Assembly (NCBI GenBank): GCA_023228875.1
Contig: JALOAG010000006.1
Coordinates: forward strand, 1 to 64,000
Source of the DNA: Bacteroidia bacterium
GTDB lineage: Bacteria; Bacteroidota; Bacteroidia; NS11-12g; UBA955
Direction: 5' to 3'
Length of the DNA stretch: 64,000 nt
The position numbers and the translations under genes are program-made. This document shows, one piece after another, positions 17,051-25,887 of this stretch. Below the pieces are notes generated by a model that worked only from the letters and a program-made list of their open reading frames with translations, made no database searches and was not told where the DNA came from. Numbering within the stretch: position 1 is the stretch's first letter; each line of letters opens with the position of its first letter.

Positions 17051-17728
17051 ATGAATACAATCGTTGTAAGTGGAGCCAATGGGAATTTGGGACAAGCTGT
17101 TGTTTTACACTTTCTCAATATAGGTTGGCAAGTAGCGGGTCTTGTGTATAGCAAACACTCCCCTATTTGTGAGCATCAACATTATCGCGAATTTAGGGTT
17201 GATCTAAAAAGTGAGTCAGAAAGTGAAAAATGCGTACAACAACTCATTGATATTTACAAAAAGATTGATGCTGTTGTAATGACAGCAGGAGGATTTCGAA
17301 TGGGTGAGTTTGCTCATACTACGCTTCAAGATTTAGATTTTTTATACAAACTCAACTTTACAACTGCGTACAACTTGTCTAGGCATTTAATCACGCATTT
17401 AGAAGGTGTTGGAGGAAAGTTTGTATTTATTGGGTCGGCACAAGGATTTGACACAAAAAAAGGAAAGTCAGCAGTAGCATATAGCCTTTCTAAGTCCCAT
17501 CTTTTTCAATTGGCAAATATTATTAATGCAAGCTATGCAAACAAAGATGTTAGAGCTTGTGTCATAGTGCCAAGTATTATTGACACACCTCAAAATAGAG
17601 ATGATATGCCTAATGCTGATTTTAGCAAATGGGAAAAAACAGAAGATATAGCCCGGGTTATTGCAGATTTTATATACAATAAAATAACGGATTCTGTAAT
17701 TGTGGTGCAAGCGGTTTTGAAGCAATAG
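17051..17728 (+). CDS. Short-chain dehydrogenase/reductase (SDR)
   Basis: The 225-residue protein is a classical-type SDR with the cofactor loop VVSGANGNLGQ (residues 5-15), the VVMTAGGFRMG segment (NAG-like position) and the catalytic YSLSKSH (Tyr-x-x-x-Lys) after FIGSAQGFD with its Ser. SDRs reduce or oxidise carbonyls or alcohols with NAD(P)H; the substrate is unknown. The frame opens at a TTG at 17018, but the ATG at 17051 places the Rossmann loop correctly and is preferred. It stands alone before a structured intergenic region. Confidence 0.9.
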   Translation: MNTIVVSGANGNLGQAVVLHFLNIGWQVAGLVYSKHSPICEHQHYREFRVDLKSESESEKCVQQLIDIYKKIDAVVMTAGGFRMGEFAHTTLQDLDFLYKLNFTTAYNLSRHLITHLEGVGGKFVFIGSAQGFDTKKGKSAVAYSLSKSHLFQLANIINASYANKDVRACVIVPSIIDTPQNRDDMPNADFSKWEKTEDIARVIADFIYNKITDSVIVVQAVLKQ

Positions 17729-17729
17729 G

Positions 17730-17916
17730 GTTTCAATCGTCATGGTTCGATACATTCAGCTGCGATGAACACTCTCCATGACAGGGCGGTTACAACTGCG
17801 TTTCATACTCGCATGAAAGATTGGGTGAAGCTGTGCTGGATATTCACTAAGAAAGAGAGTTGTGGCTAATAAAAACAGGAAAGCCCCTTGGGGAGAGGGG
17901 CTTTTATTCCTGTTTT
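17730..17916 (+). ncRNA. Possible structured small RNA or structured 3' UTR
   Basis: Between the SDR stop and recA lies a segment richer in GC than its flanks, with three successive inverted repeats and then a terminator. They are GTCATG (17739-17744) with CATGAC (17777-17782), extended by GTTC/GAAC; TTTCAT (17801-17806) with ATGAAA (17813-17818); and GTGAA (17825-17829) with TTCAC (17843-17847). A 34-codon frame at 17766-17870 exists but has no family resemblance. No promoter box is obvious, so it could be a long structured 3' end of the SDR message. No known RNA family is recognised. Confidence 0.3.
17872..17916. terminator. Terminator between the SDR gene and recA
   Basis: A nested inverted repeat: outer arms AAAACAGGAA (17872-17881) and TTCCTGTTTT (17907-17916), inner arms AAGCCCC and GGGGCTT. 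U-rich ends on both sides let it serve the plus-strand unit and recA. Confidence 0.8.
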
Positions 17917-17938
17917 GCATATAAATAATAATGAAGAA

Positions 17939-18961
17939 TCATTCATTCTCTTCAGGCAATGGAGCACCACCCAATATTTTTTCTTTTAGTTTGGATTCAA
18001 TGTCTGCAAGTAGCTCCGGATTGTCTGCTAATAGGTCTTTAACCGCATCTCTACCCTGCCCTAATTTAGTATCAGCATAACTGAACCATGAACCACTTTT
18101 GTTCACAACACCGGTATCTACAGCCATATCTAAAATTTCGCCAACGCGAGAAATCCCTTGTCCATAAATGATGTCAAACTCTACCACTTTAAATGGAGGC
18201 GCTAATTTGTTTTTGGCAACTTTCACTTTGGTTCTGTTTCCGGTAATATCATCTCCACTTTTAATCTGACCTATTCTTCGAATGTCTATTCTAATAGAGG
18301 AATAGAATTTTAGAGCATTACCTCCTGTTGTTGTTTCAGGATTTCCAAACATCACTCCAATCTTATCTCTAAGTTGGTTGATAAAGATGCAAATACAACC
18401 GGTTTTATTGATGGTACCCGTTAATTTTCTCAATGCTTGTGACATTAAACGCGCTTGTAATCCCATTTTTGAATCACCCATATCGCCTTCAATCTCTGCT
18501 TTAGGTACTAAGGCTGCAACAGAATCGATTACAACTACATCCAAAGCACCGGAACGGATTAAATTGTCAGTCACTTCTAACGCTTGTTCTCCATCGTCAG
18601 GTTGGGACACTAAAAGATCGTCAACATTAATTCCTAATTTTTGTGCATACAATTTATCAAAGGCGTGTTCAGCATCAATAAATGCACACAATCCGCCATT
18701 CTTTTGTGCTTGTGCAATACAGCTAAGAGCTAATGTGGTTTTACCTGAAGACTCAGGTCCGTATATTTCCACAATTCTGCCTCGTGGAAATCCTCCTATG
18801 CCTAATGCTAAATCTAATCCAAACGAACCGGTAGAAATCACGGATACATCAGCAATTCCATGCTCATCCATTTTCATCACGACTCCCTTTCCATAAGTTT
18901 TTTCAAGTCTGTCAATAGTTAACTTAAGTGCCTTAATCTTTTCTGCTTTGCTGTCTGCCAT
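17939..18961 (-). CDS. recA: Recombinase RecA
   Basis: The 340-residue protein is close to the usual 345-350 residues. It has the Walker A loop GPESSGKTT, the Walker B strand LDVVVIDSVAALVPKAEIEG, the L1/L2 DNA loops (GDSKMGLQARLMSQALRKLT and FGNPETTTGGNALKFYSS) and the C-terminal acidic end (LPEENE). RecA drives strand exchange and DNA repair and triggers SOS-type responses. It is monocistronic. A perfect inverted repeat lies directly upstream of the start codon and may be an operator. Confidence 0.98.
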   Translation of the reverse strand: MADSKAEKIKALKLTIDRLEKTYGKGVVMKMDEHGIADVSVISTGSFGLDLALGIGGFPRGRIVEIYGPESSGKTTLALSCIAQAQKNGGLCAFIDAEHAFDKLYAQKLGINVDDLLVSQPDDGEQALEVTDNLIRSGALDVVVIDSVAALVPKAEIEGDMGDSKMGLQARLMSQALRKLTGTINKTGCICIFINQLRDKIGVMFGNPETTTGGNALKFYSSIRIDIRRIGQIKSGDDITGNRTKVKVAKNKLAPPFKVVEFDIIYGQGISRVGEILDMAVDTGVVNKSGSWFSYADTKLGQGRDAVKDLLADNPELLADIESKLKEKILGGAPLPEENE

Positions 18962-18964
18962 TTC

Positions 18965-18997
18965 TATACGTAAAATTCAAGCATGCAAATACGTATA
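18965..18997. promoter_or_regulatory. Inverted repeat upstream of recA, possible operator
   Basis: TATACGTA (18965-18972) and TACGTATA (18990-18997) form a perfect 8-bp inverted repeat with a 17-base spacer, beginning 4 bases from the recA start codon. No known operator consensus is claimed. Confidence 0.35.
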
Positions 18998-19175
18998 ATT
19001 AGATGGGGCATTATCAACATTTATAGAAAGGATATTCACAATTTTTACCATTAAAAGACAGTGCTGACCGGTGTTCTTATATTTATACAGAAACGTGTAT
19101 AGCTCTCAACATTGTTGAGAAGTTCAATCTGATTCCAACTTTGAATAGATTCACTTTTGTGAAGTTATGTATGCA

Positions 19176-20849
19176 ATGAAAAACAAGAAGATTCTTCTAC
19201 TTACTTCGCTTTCAATATTCTGTACTCAAAGCACTGAGTTGTTTGCACAAAAAGATACTTCAGGAGATAATGTATATATTATAGTCCCAACAAATCCTTC
19301 TTTGTCTGAAGGGCGCAAACTTGAAATGCTTCCTAATACAACAAGGAATACACGTCAAAATTTACCGATTTTCACTTTTAAAACATTGGATAAATTTTCT
19401 CAAACAGGCAAAGAGATATCAGTGTTTCCCCCTGTAACATTCTTTCCTGAACATAAGCAAGTGCTACCGAATGGATTAGCTCAACTTGGATATGGTAATC
19501 TTAATGCTATTACCGGAAACATCATTTTCAACAATTTCAGCAACCCTAACAATGCTTATGGCGGTAAATATTCTCACTATTCAACAAATATCCCTAAATC
19601 TAATAAGGATTTTAGCAGAAATGAAGCAGGAGCTTTTGCTAAGATTTTTAGCGGCAAAGAGGAATTTGGAGTAGCGTTTGATTTTGCAAGAGATGTGTTG
19701 CATTATTACAATTTACCGGACTCTGTTGTCAATTATAGCAAAAGAGATATTACCCGTTATATGGAACAATGGAATGTAAATACATATTACAAGTTTGGGA
19801 ACATTAACTACGTTGGCAAGAAACCCTATTTTAGGACAGATGCCGGTTTCCAACGATTCAACATGAGCAATTATGTGTATGAAAACAGTTTCCAAGTTAA
19901 AGGGCACATGCGTATGGAGCATGAGAGTTTTATTAAAGAAGGAGAAACAATGCCTTTAGATATTAAACTTTCTACTAATATAGATCAACTTAGGTATTGG
20001 GAGGCGGCTAAATATAGTCGCTATTTTGTTTGGTTTACTGCGAATGAGGAAGCAACTTTTGAAGTTGGAGGAAAAAAGTTGACTGCGAACGTTGGTTTTA
20101 ACTTTGATGTTTTTGGTGACTCTCTGGAGCCTAAAGCATATATAACCCCGAACATTTCACTTAAAATTCCATTGATTGAAAAGAAGGTTGTTTTACTTCT
20201 TGGTACAGATGGTGGTTATGAGAAACAAGGTTTGCAAACTTTGTATGGGATGAATCCTTTTCTACAAGAAAGACCGGAATTAAAAAATAAATTTACAAGT
20301 TTTAGAGGCTTTGGAAGTCTTGAAGCAAATGTTGCTCCTGGAACAGTATTTATGATAGAAGGCTCAAGCGCTCAGATTGCAAATTTTCCTCTTTTTGTGG
20401 GTAGTGATGACCCATTTAGAAGATTTGCAATTAAATATGATAATGGCATTTATTCTTATATTTCAATAGGTGCTAATTATAATCTGGGGGACAAACTATG
20501 GCTTAATTTAACAGGAAAATATAACAACTACCAAATGGAAACAGAAGAAGAGGCATGGCTGTATCCTGATTTTGAAGTGAAATTAAGCACACACTACACT
20601 ATGTCAAAGAAATTATTTACCCATTTAGATGTAATTGCACTTGGCAACAGAACTGCAATAGATCAAAATCTGAATAAGATAACCCTAAAGCCATTGGTTG
20701 ACGTGAACTTAGGAGCTGATTACATATTAAAAAACGGATTTCTTGTATTTATTCAACTAAATAACCTAGCAGGCACTATGTATCAACGCTGGTACCAATT
20801 TCCGGTTTATGGATTTAACGCAACTGCCGGTGTAGGATATAGATTCTAA
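19176..20849 (+). CDS. Outer-membrane beta-barrel protein, TonB-receptor-like
   Basis: The protein of about 557 residues has a signal peptide (KILLLTSLSIFCTQSTELFA) and then long runs of alternating beta strands (LDVIALGNRTAID, VDVNLGADYILKNGFLVFIQ) ending in FPVYGFNATAGVGYRF, the aromatic last strand of an outer-membrane barrel. The late strands resemble TonB-dependent receptor barrels, but no plug domain or TonB box is seen, so it may be a smaller porin-like relative. Met4 of an ATG at 19167 is used as the start. It is monocistronic and convergent with the desaturase gene, 6 bases apart. Confidence 0.75.
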   Translation: MKNKKILLLTSLSIFCTQSTELFAQKDTSGDNVYIIVPTNPSLSEGRKLEMLPNTTRNTRQNLPIFTFKTLDKFSQTGKEISVFPPVTFFPEHKQVLPNGLAQLGYGNLNAITGNIIFNNFSNPNNAYGGKYSHYSTNIPKSNKDFSRNEAGAFAKIFSGKEEFGVAFDFARDVLHYYNLPDSVVNYSKRDITRYMEQWNVNTYYKFGNINYVGKKPYFRTDAGFQRFNMSNYVYENSFQVKGHMRMEHESFIKEGETMPLDIKLSTNIDQLRYWEAAKYSRYFVWFTANEEATFEVGGKKLTANVGFNFDVFGDSLEPKAYITPNISLKIPLIEKKVVLLLGTDGGYEKQGLQTLYGMNPFLQERPELKNKFTSFRGFGSLEANVAPGTVFMIEGSSAQIANFPLFVGSDDPFRRFAIKYDNGIYSYISIGANYNLGDKLWLNLTGKYNNYQMETEEEAWLYPDFEVKLSTHYTMSKKLFTHLDVIALGNRTAIDQNLNKITLKPLVDVNLGADYILKNGFLVFIQLNNLAGTMYQRWYQFPVYGFNATAGVGYRF

Positions 20850-20855
20850 TTGATT

Positions 20856-21950
20856 TTATGCAGTTTGTTTGCTTAGTTTGTTAAGCAATTTAAAATGACT
20901 GATAACTGCACTTAAAAAGGTCTTTTCTTGAAAGTAAGGGAGATTAAATTCTTGAGCTGTCTGTTTAACAATAGGAGAAATATTTTTGTAATGAACATGA
21001 CAAATTCCGGGGAATAAATGATGTTCGATTTGATAATTCAACCCACCAATATACCATGAGAAAACACGGCTTCCGTGAGCAAAATTTGAAGTGGTTTTCA
21101 TTTGGTGGATAGCCCAACTGTTTTCAATATTTCCGGTTTCGGTATCAGGGATATAAAAATCAGTACTTTCGTTTACATGTGCAGTTTGAAAAATCAATGC
21201 CAGTGTAAGCCCCCCAATGATGTGCATAATGAGAAATCCCAATAAAATATGCCACCATGCAAATGGTAAAATTATCAGAGGCAAAACGACAGTTAAAACA
21301 AAATAAACTGCTTTTGTCAAAATGATTTCGAACAGGGCTTGATTAAATGTCTTTCCTTGTGCTTTGAATAATCCTTTTCTGTTGTATCGGAATAATTGTT
21401 CAAAGTCTTTTGAAACAATCCAGTAAAAAGTCATTATTGAATAAAGCAGAGGAGTGTAGAGCAACTGAAATCTGTGTATTTTGCGATAGTTTTGATCGGG
21501 TGTCATTCTGATAATAGATTTCTCAATATCTTCATCGTATCCAAAAATATTAGTATAAGTGTGGTGCAGTACATTATGTTGAATGCGCCAATTGATATGA
21601 TATCCTCCGGCTAAATTCAGCATCAAGCTTAAGAAATTATTTACTTTCTTATTTTTGGAATATGCACCATGGTTTGCATCGTGCATGATTGACAACCCAA
21701 CACCTGCAAACCCAAAACCCATCAATACCCAAAGCAAATACATCACCCAAACATTATCGGTTAGATTTGCTAACATAATTACTAAAGGAACAATATATAA
21801 AAGTAACATGAAAACTGTTTTGATTTTCATTGAAAGATTGGCTGTTGGTGCAATCTGATTACTTTCAAAATATTGATTGACTCTTTTTTTTACCTCTGTA
21901 AAAAATTCAGGTTGGTCGTTCTTGTTAAATCTGATTGCTTTAAATTGCAT
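20856..21950 (-). CDS. Membrane fatty-acid (acyl-lipid or acyl-CoA) desaturase
   Basis: The 364-residue protein has the three histidine boxes of the membrane desaturases: HDANH (90-94), HNVLHH (125-130) and QIEHHLFPG near the C-terminus, with four hydrophobic helices between them. The Q-x-x-H-H third box is typical of front-end or delta-6-type enzymes, although this one has no cytochrome b5 domain. It introduces double bonds into membrane lipids using a di-iron centre and oxygen. The start at 21950 (MQFKAIRF) is chosen because a -7 promoter box lies at 21989-21996, inside the longer frame that opens at 22040. Confidence 0.9.
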   Translation of the reverse strand: MQFKAIRFNKNDQPEFFTEVKKRVNQYFESNQIAPTANLSMKIKTVFMLLLYIVPLVIMLANLTDNVWVMYLLWVLMGFGFAGVGLSIMHDANHGAYSKNKKVNNFLSLMLNLAGGYHINWRIQHNVLHHTYTNIFGYDEDIEKSIIRMTPDQNYRKIHRFQLLYTPLLYSIMTFYWIVSKDFEQLFRYNRKGLFKAQGKTFNQALFEIILTKAVYFVLTVVLPLIILPFAWWHILLGFLIMHIIGGLTLALIFQTAHVNESTDFYIPDTETGNIENSWAIHQMKTTSNFAHGSRVFSWYIGGLNYQIEHHLFPGICHVHYKNISPIVKQTAQEFNLPYFQEKTFLSAVISHFKLLNKLSKQTA

Positions 21951-21988
21951 TGTAATAAGGTGTTTAATAATGAGGATGAGTGTAGGGA

Positions 21989-21996
21989 CAAATGTA
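21989..21996 (-). promoter_or_regulatory. -7 box for the desaturase gene
   Basis: On the minus strand it reads TACATTTG, 38 bases before the ATG at 21950. It supports the shorter form of the gene. Confidence 0.4.
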
Positions 21997-22096
21997 GAAC
22001 TATTCAACAAAAAAAATAACAAACGTTTACAAATATACAAAATAGGTTTTTTAGTGTAGGAAAAGAGCTGTGTTTGTTAAACAGCCTATTAAAACC

Positions 22097-22705
22097 CTAA
22101 GGTATTTGCATATACTTATGGGTTTGAAGAGAAATTTGCCATTCAGGATGCGACTTGACATACTCTATGATTTTTGGCAACATTTGCGTTGTTTTACTCC
22201 ATTCAGGCTGCAATAACAATTTGCATTTTTTGTTAACTTCTTTGCCAAATTCTTCTGCCCATTTGAAATCGGATTGATTAAACACGATAATTTTAAGTTC
22301 ATTTGCCTTTTGCAATTGAGACATAATAGGCTTTTTGAATTTTTTAGGAGAAATACAAATCCAGTCAAAACTTCCGCGTATATAAGAGGACGCAGATGTT
22401 TCTAAGTGTATTTTAAGTCCTTTATCATGCAGTTCGTTACACAAATTAGTCAAATCATATAGACAGGGTTCGCCACCTGTAATAACAACAATTTGTGCTC
22501 CGCTTTTTTCGGCTTCCTCTGCTAAAAATTGAGGCGTCAACATAGGAAAACCCCCAGCATTCCAGCTTTCTTTGACATCACACCATACACATCCTACATC
22601 ACAACCGGCAAGTCGAATAAACCAAGAAGCATATCCGCTATACGTTCCTTCACCTTGAATGGTGTAGAAGCGTTCCATTACCGGCAATAAAGTTGATTCA
22701 GACAA
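22097..22705 (-). CDS. queE: 7-carboxy-7-deazaguanine synthase (radical SAM)
   Basis: The 202-residue protein begins with ERFYTIQGEGTYSGYASWFI, the QueE signature, followed by the radical-SAM cluster motif CDVGCVWC (Cys35, Cys39, Cys42) and VITGGEPCLY. QueE contracts the pterin ring to make 7-carboxy-7-deazaguanine, a precursor of queuosine and other 7-deazaguanines. It overlaps the end of folD by 8 bases, so the two are translated from one message. Other queuosine genes are not in the window. Confidence 0.93.
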   Translation of the reverse strand: MSESTLLPVMERFYTIQGEGTYSGYASWFIRLAGCDVGCVWCDVKESWNAGGFPMLTPQFLAEEAEKSGAQIVVITGGEPCLYDLTNLCNELHDKGLKIHLETSASSYIRGSFDWICISPKKFKKPIMSQLQKANELKIIVFNQSDFKWAEEFGKEVNKKCKLLLQPEWSKTTQMLPKIIEYVKSHPEWQISLQTHKYMQIP

Positions 22706-23582
22706 GGTTGTTTTTCTTTTTAAAGGCTTCTAAAGTATTTATCATCAGTCCAATTCGAGTCATTGGGCCTACCCCACCGGGCACTGGTGTTGCAGCATAA
22801 CAAATACCTTCTAATGATGAATAATCTGCATCTCCTTTTAGTGTGTATCCTTTGGGCTTTTGGCTGTCTGACACACGTGTAATACCAACATCTATAACAG
22901 TTGCCCCTTCTTTTAACATTGAACCTTTTAGAAAATCTGCAATACCAATAGCTACAACAACAATATCAGCATGCCTGGTGAAAAATTCCAAGTTCTTAGT
23001 TTTGCTATGACATAAAGTAACAGTTGCATTTCCTGTTTGAGAAGACTGTGATAACAAAATACTCATTGGTCTTCCAACAATATTGCTTCTTCCAATGACA
23101 ACAACATGTTTGCCTTGAGTATCAATTTTATAAGCTTCAATCAATTTTAAAATACCAAATGGAGTTGCAGGAATAAAACCGCCCTCTCCTCTTGCTACCA
23201 ACCCGAAATTTGCAGGAGTAAACCCATCTACATCTTTTAGAGGTGAAATGGTATCCGTTACTTTTTTCTCAGAAATATGCTTTGGCAATGGTAGCTGAAC
23301 AATCAATCCGTCTGTATGTTCCGACATATTGATTTGTTTGATGATTGAAAGCAATTCAATCTCTGTGGTTGATTCAGGTAATCTAATTACTTTGGAGCCA
23401 AAACCAATTTCATGACAATCCTTTTCTTTTGAAGCAACATAAGTTTGACTTGCTCCATCATCCCCAACTAAAATGGCTGTTAAATGAGGTGCACGTTTAC
23501 CGGAAGCAATGATAGCAGATGTTTCTTGTTTTAATTGTTCCTTAATTTCCTTGGCTACCTTAACACCATCAATTTTTATCAT
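22698..23582 (-). CDS. folD: Bifunctional methylene-THF dehydrogenase/cyclohydrolase
   Basis: The 294-residue protein has the family motifs TYVASKEKDCHEIG (catalytic Lys), GLIVQLPLPKHI, DVDGFTPANFG, VVIGRSNIVGRPM and the C-terminal TPVPGGVGPMT. FolD interconverts methylene-, methenyl- and formyl-tetrahydrofolate in one-carbon metabolism. The start at 23582 (MIKIDG) is supported by a -7 box 23 bases upstream that falls within the longer frame opening at 23648. It is the first gene of a folD-queE pair. Confidence 0.96.
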   Translation of the reverse strand: MIKIDGVKVAKEIKEQLKQETSAIIASGKRAPHLTAILVGDDGASQTYVASKEKDCHEIGFGSKVIRLPESTTEIELLSIIKQINMSEHTDGLIVQLPLPKHISEKKVTDTISPLKDVDGFTPANFGLVARGEGGFIPATPFGILKLIEAYKIDTQGKHVVVIGRSNIVGRPMSILLSQSSQTGNATVTLCHSKTKNLEFFTRHADIVVVAIGIADFLKGSMLKEGATVIDVGITRVSDSQKPKGYTLKGDADYSSLEGICYAATPVPGGVGPMTRIGLMINTLEAFKKKNNLV

Positions 23583-23605
23583 GTTTTGCTCTTTTTTAGG
23601 GTGTG

Positions 23606-23613
23606 CAAAGTTA
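23606..23613 (-). promoter_or_regulatory. -7 box for folD-queE
   Basis: On the minus strand it reads TAACTTTG followed by C, an exact TAnnTTTG match, 23 bases before the folD ATG. Confidence 0.45.
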
Positions 23614-23663
23614 AGACAAGACAAACAGATAAATTTATATTTGCCCAAAATTAAAAACGCAAT

Positions 23664-25616
23664 ATGAATAAATTAAAGGTATTTGCAATAGCTGCTATTT
23701 TTAACTTCAATATAGTAGCCATTGCTCAAGAAATCAGTCTTATCAATCCTGTAAGTGCATCCGAAGTACAAGTTATGACACCTGAACTGCTTTGGCAATT
23801 GGGTAGAGTTTCGGCTTTGGGGATAAGCAAGGATAAAAAACATATTATATATAAAGTATCAACTCCATCGGTTGCTAACAATAACTTTAGCAGTAAATAC
23901 TATCAAATTCCTCTTGAGGGTGGGAACGCTACGGAAATAAAGAATTTCAATGAATTGCTTCCTAATAAAAATATTTCACCTGACGGTAAATATATTTTAT
24001 ATACAATGGATATCATGTTGCAACCGGTTCTTGGTAAAGACCTATACCCCAACTATGCATATTCTGACGTAAAGATTTATAATGGGTTAGACTATCGTCA
24101 TTGGAGTTCTTGGTTTGAGGGTAAATATACACATCTATTCTACAAATCAGTTGGCGAGCCTGACACTTACGGGACAGATTTGCTTCAAGGCGAGCGATTC
24201 TATTGCCCTCAACAACCTTTCGGTGGTGACAATGATTATACATGGTCTCCTGATGGAAAGAAAATACTCTATGTTACAAAAAAGAGCGAAGGAACTGCTT
24301 ATGCAACAAGCACCAATACCGATATTTATCAGTATGATATAGCCGGTAAAACAACTACAAATCTGACAGTAGGTATGAAAGGGTATGATACCGACCCTGC
24401 TTTTAATAAAAAAGGTGCTTTAGCATGGCTCAGTATGGAAAGAGATGGTTATGAAGCAGATAAAAATGATATTTATGTTCTTGAGAATGACATTAAATTA
24501 AACCTTACTAAACAGTGGGATGGAACAGTAAAGCAATTTATTTGGGCAGATGATGACAGAACGCTTTACTTTACTGCAGCAATTGGAGGTACCATACAAC
24601 TGTTTTCAGTTGACTATCCCGGAAAAACTAAAAAACTACCTTTGGTTACCCAGTTATCAGATGGTCAATTTGATATTACCGGAATTGTTGGACAAGCAGG
24701 TAACAACTTGATTGTTACAGTAACAGACATGAATACAGCAACAGAGATTTATAGCTTCAACTTGCAAACTAAAAAACTCAAAAAGCTTACCGGGGTTAAC
24801 GACCAATATTACAACAATATTCAGACTAGTGAAATCAAGAAAAGAATAGTAAAAACCACAGACAACAAAGACATGGTGGTATGGGTCATTTATCCTCCAA
24901 ACTTTGACCCGAATAAAAAGTACCCGACCCTACTCTATTGCCAAGGCGGACCACAATCTGCATTGTCTCAATTTTATTCATTCCGTTGGAATTTTCAATT
25001 GATGGCAGCAAAAGGATATATAGTGGTTGCGCCCAACCGTAGGGGAATGCCCGGACATGGAGTCGAATGGAATGAAGCCATTAGCAAAGATTGGGGTGGT
25101 CAAGTAATGAAAGATTATCTGTCTGCTATTGATGATGTTGCTAAGGAGTCTTATGTAGATAATAAAAGGTTGGGAGCAATTGGCGCAAGTTATGGAGGTT
25201 ATTCAGTCTTTTATTTAGCCGGAATGCATCAAGGTAGATTTAAGACTTTCATTGCACATGCCGGTGTGTTTAACACAACAAGTATGTATGGCACAACAGA
25301 AGAAGTCTGGTTTCCAAACTTTGATGCAGGTGGAGCTTATTGGGAGACTGAGAATAAAATAGCTCAGAAAACATACAAAGAGTTTAACCCCGTCAATTAT
25401 GTACAAAATTGGAATACCCCAATATTAATTACCCAAGGAGGCATTGATTACAGGGTTCCAATTGGGCAAGCACAAGAGGCTTTTCAAGCAGCACAATTAC
25501 GTGGAATCAAGAGTAGGTTTGTGTTATTCCCCGAAGAAAACCATTGGATTTTATCCCCTCAAAATGCAATGATTTGGCAAAGTGAATTTTTTAAATGGCT
25601 TGATGAAACATTGTGA
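23664..25616 (+). CDS. Secreted S9-family serine peptidase (prolyl oligopeptidase/DPP type)
   Basis: The 650-residue protein has a signal peptide (VFAIAAIFNFNIVAIA), an N-terminal WD40/TolB-like beta-propeller (about 60-400, with repeats such as FTWSPDGKKILYVT-type strands) and a C-terminal alpha/beta-hydrolase domain. The catalytic triad is Ser509 in GASYGGYS, Asp595 in GGIDYRVP and His627 in ENHWI. It should cut short peptides in the periplasm, often after proline in this family. It is monocistronic, divergent from folD and ends before a strong terminator. Confidence 0.93.
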   Translation: MNKLKVFAIAAIFNFNIVAIAQEISLINPVSASEVQVMTPELLWQLGRVSALGISKDKKHIIYKVSTPSVANNNFSSKYYQIPLEGGNATEIKNFNELLPNKNISPDGKYILYTMDIMLQPVLGKDLYPNYAYSDVKIYNGLDYRHWSSWFEGKYTHLFYKSVGEPDTYGTDLLQGERFYCPQQPFGGDNDYTWSPDGKKILYVTKKSEGTAYATSTNTDIYQYDIAGKTTTNLTVGMKGYDTDPAFNKKGALAWLSMERDGYEADKNDIYVLENDIKLNLTKQWDGTVKQFIWADDDRTLYFTAAIGGTIQLFSVDYPGKTKKLPLVTQLSDGQFDITGIVGQAGNNLIVTVTDMNTATEIYSFNLQTKKLKKLTGVNDQYYNNIQTSEIKKRIVKTTDNKDMVVWVIYPPNFDPNKKYPTLLYCQGGPQSALSQFYSFRWNFQLMAAKGYIVVAPNRRGMPGHGVEWNEAISKDWGGQVMKDYLSAIDDVAKESYVDNKRLGAIGASYGGYSVFYLAGMHQGRFKTFIAHAGVFNTTSMYGTTEEVWFPNFDAGGAYWETENKIAQKTYKEFNPVNYVQNWNTPILITQGGIDYRVPIGQAQEAFQAAQLRGIKSRFVLFPEENHWILSPQNAMIWQSEFFKWLDETL

Positions 25617-25641
25617 TATGAATCTATCTGTCTTCAAAAAG

Positions 25642-25670
25642 AAAAGCCTCTCAATTACTGAGAGGCTTTT
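25642..25670. terminator. Bidirectional intrinsic terminator
   Basis: AAAAGCCTCTC (25642-25652) pairs perfectly with GAGAGGCTTTT (25660-25670), loop of 7, with U-tracts both ways. It serves the S9 peptidase gene and the tRNA-His transcript. Confidence 0.85.
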
Positions 25671-25676
25671 TTGTTG

Positions 25677-25751
25677 GGTGAATGATGGGATTCGAACCCA
25701 CGACCCCCTGAACCACAATCAGGTGCTCTAACCAACTGAGCTACAATCACC
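25677..25751 (-). tRNA. tRNA-His (GTG) with encoded G-1
   Basis: The minus strand folds into a full cloverleaf with anticodon loop TTGTGGT (GTG). The extra 5' base G-1 (25751) is present in the DNA and faces discriminator C73 (25677), both hallmarks of tRNA-His. The acceptor stem pairs except for a U5-U68 mismatch. CCA is not encoded. Confidence 0.95.
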
Positions 25752-25887
25752 GTTTGGGGGTGCAAATATAACCTTATACTTTCAATTTCAATAGTTGTAC
25801 AAATATTTTTCTTGTAAACTTTTATCTCAAAGAAATTTATAAAGCGGACAAAGCAAAAAACTAATATTGCGCCTTAAATTTCAAACC

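Noticed and set aside
17766..17870. 34-codon frame in the structured region before recA
   Set aside because: It has no domain and the base-pairing pattern fits an RNA structure at least as well; kept only as part of the ncRNA note.
18378..18896. 172-codon open frame antisense to recA
   Set aside because: It mirrors recA, which is certain; the translation has no recognisable domain.
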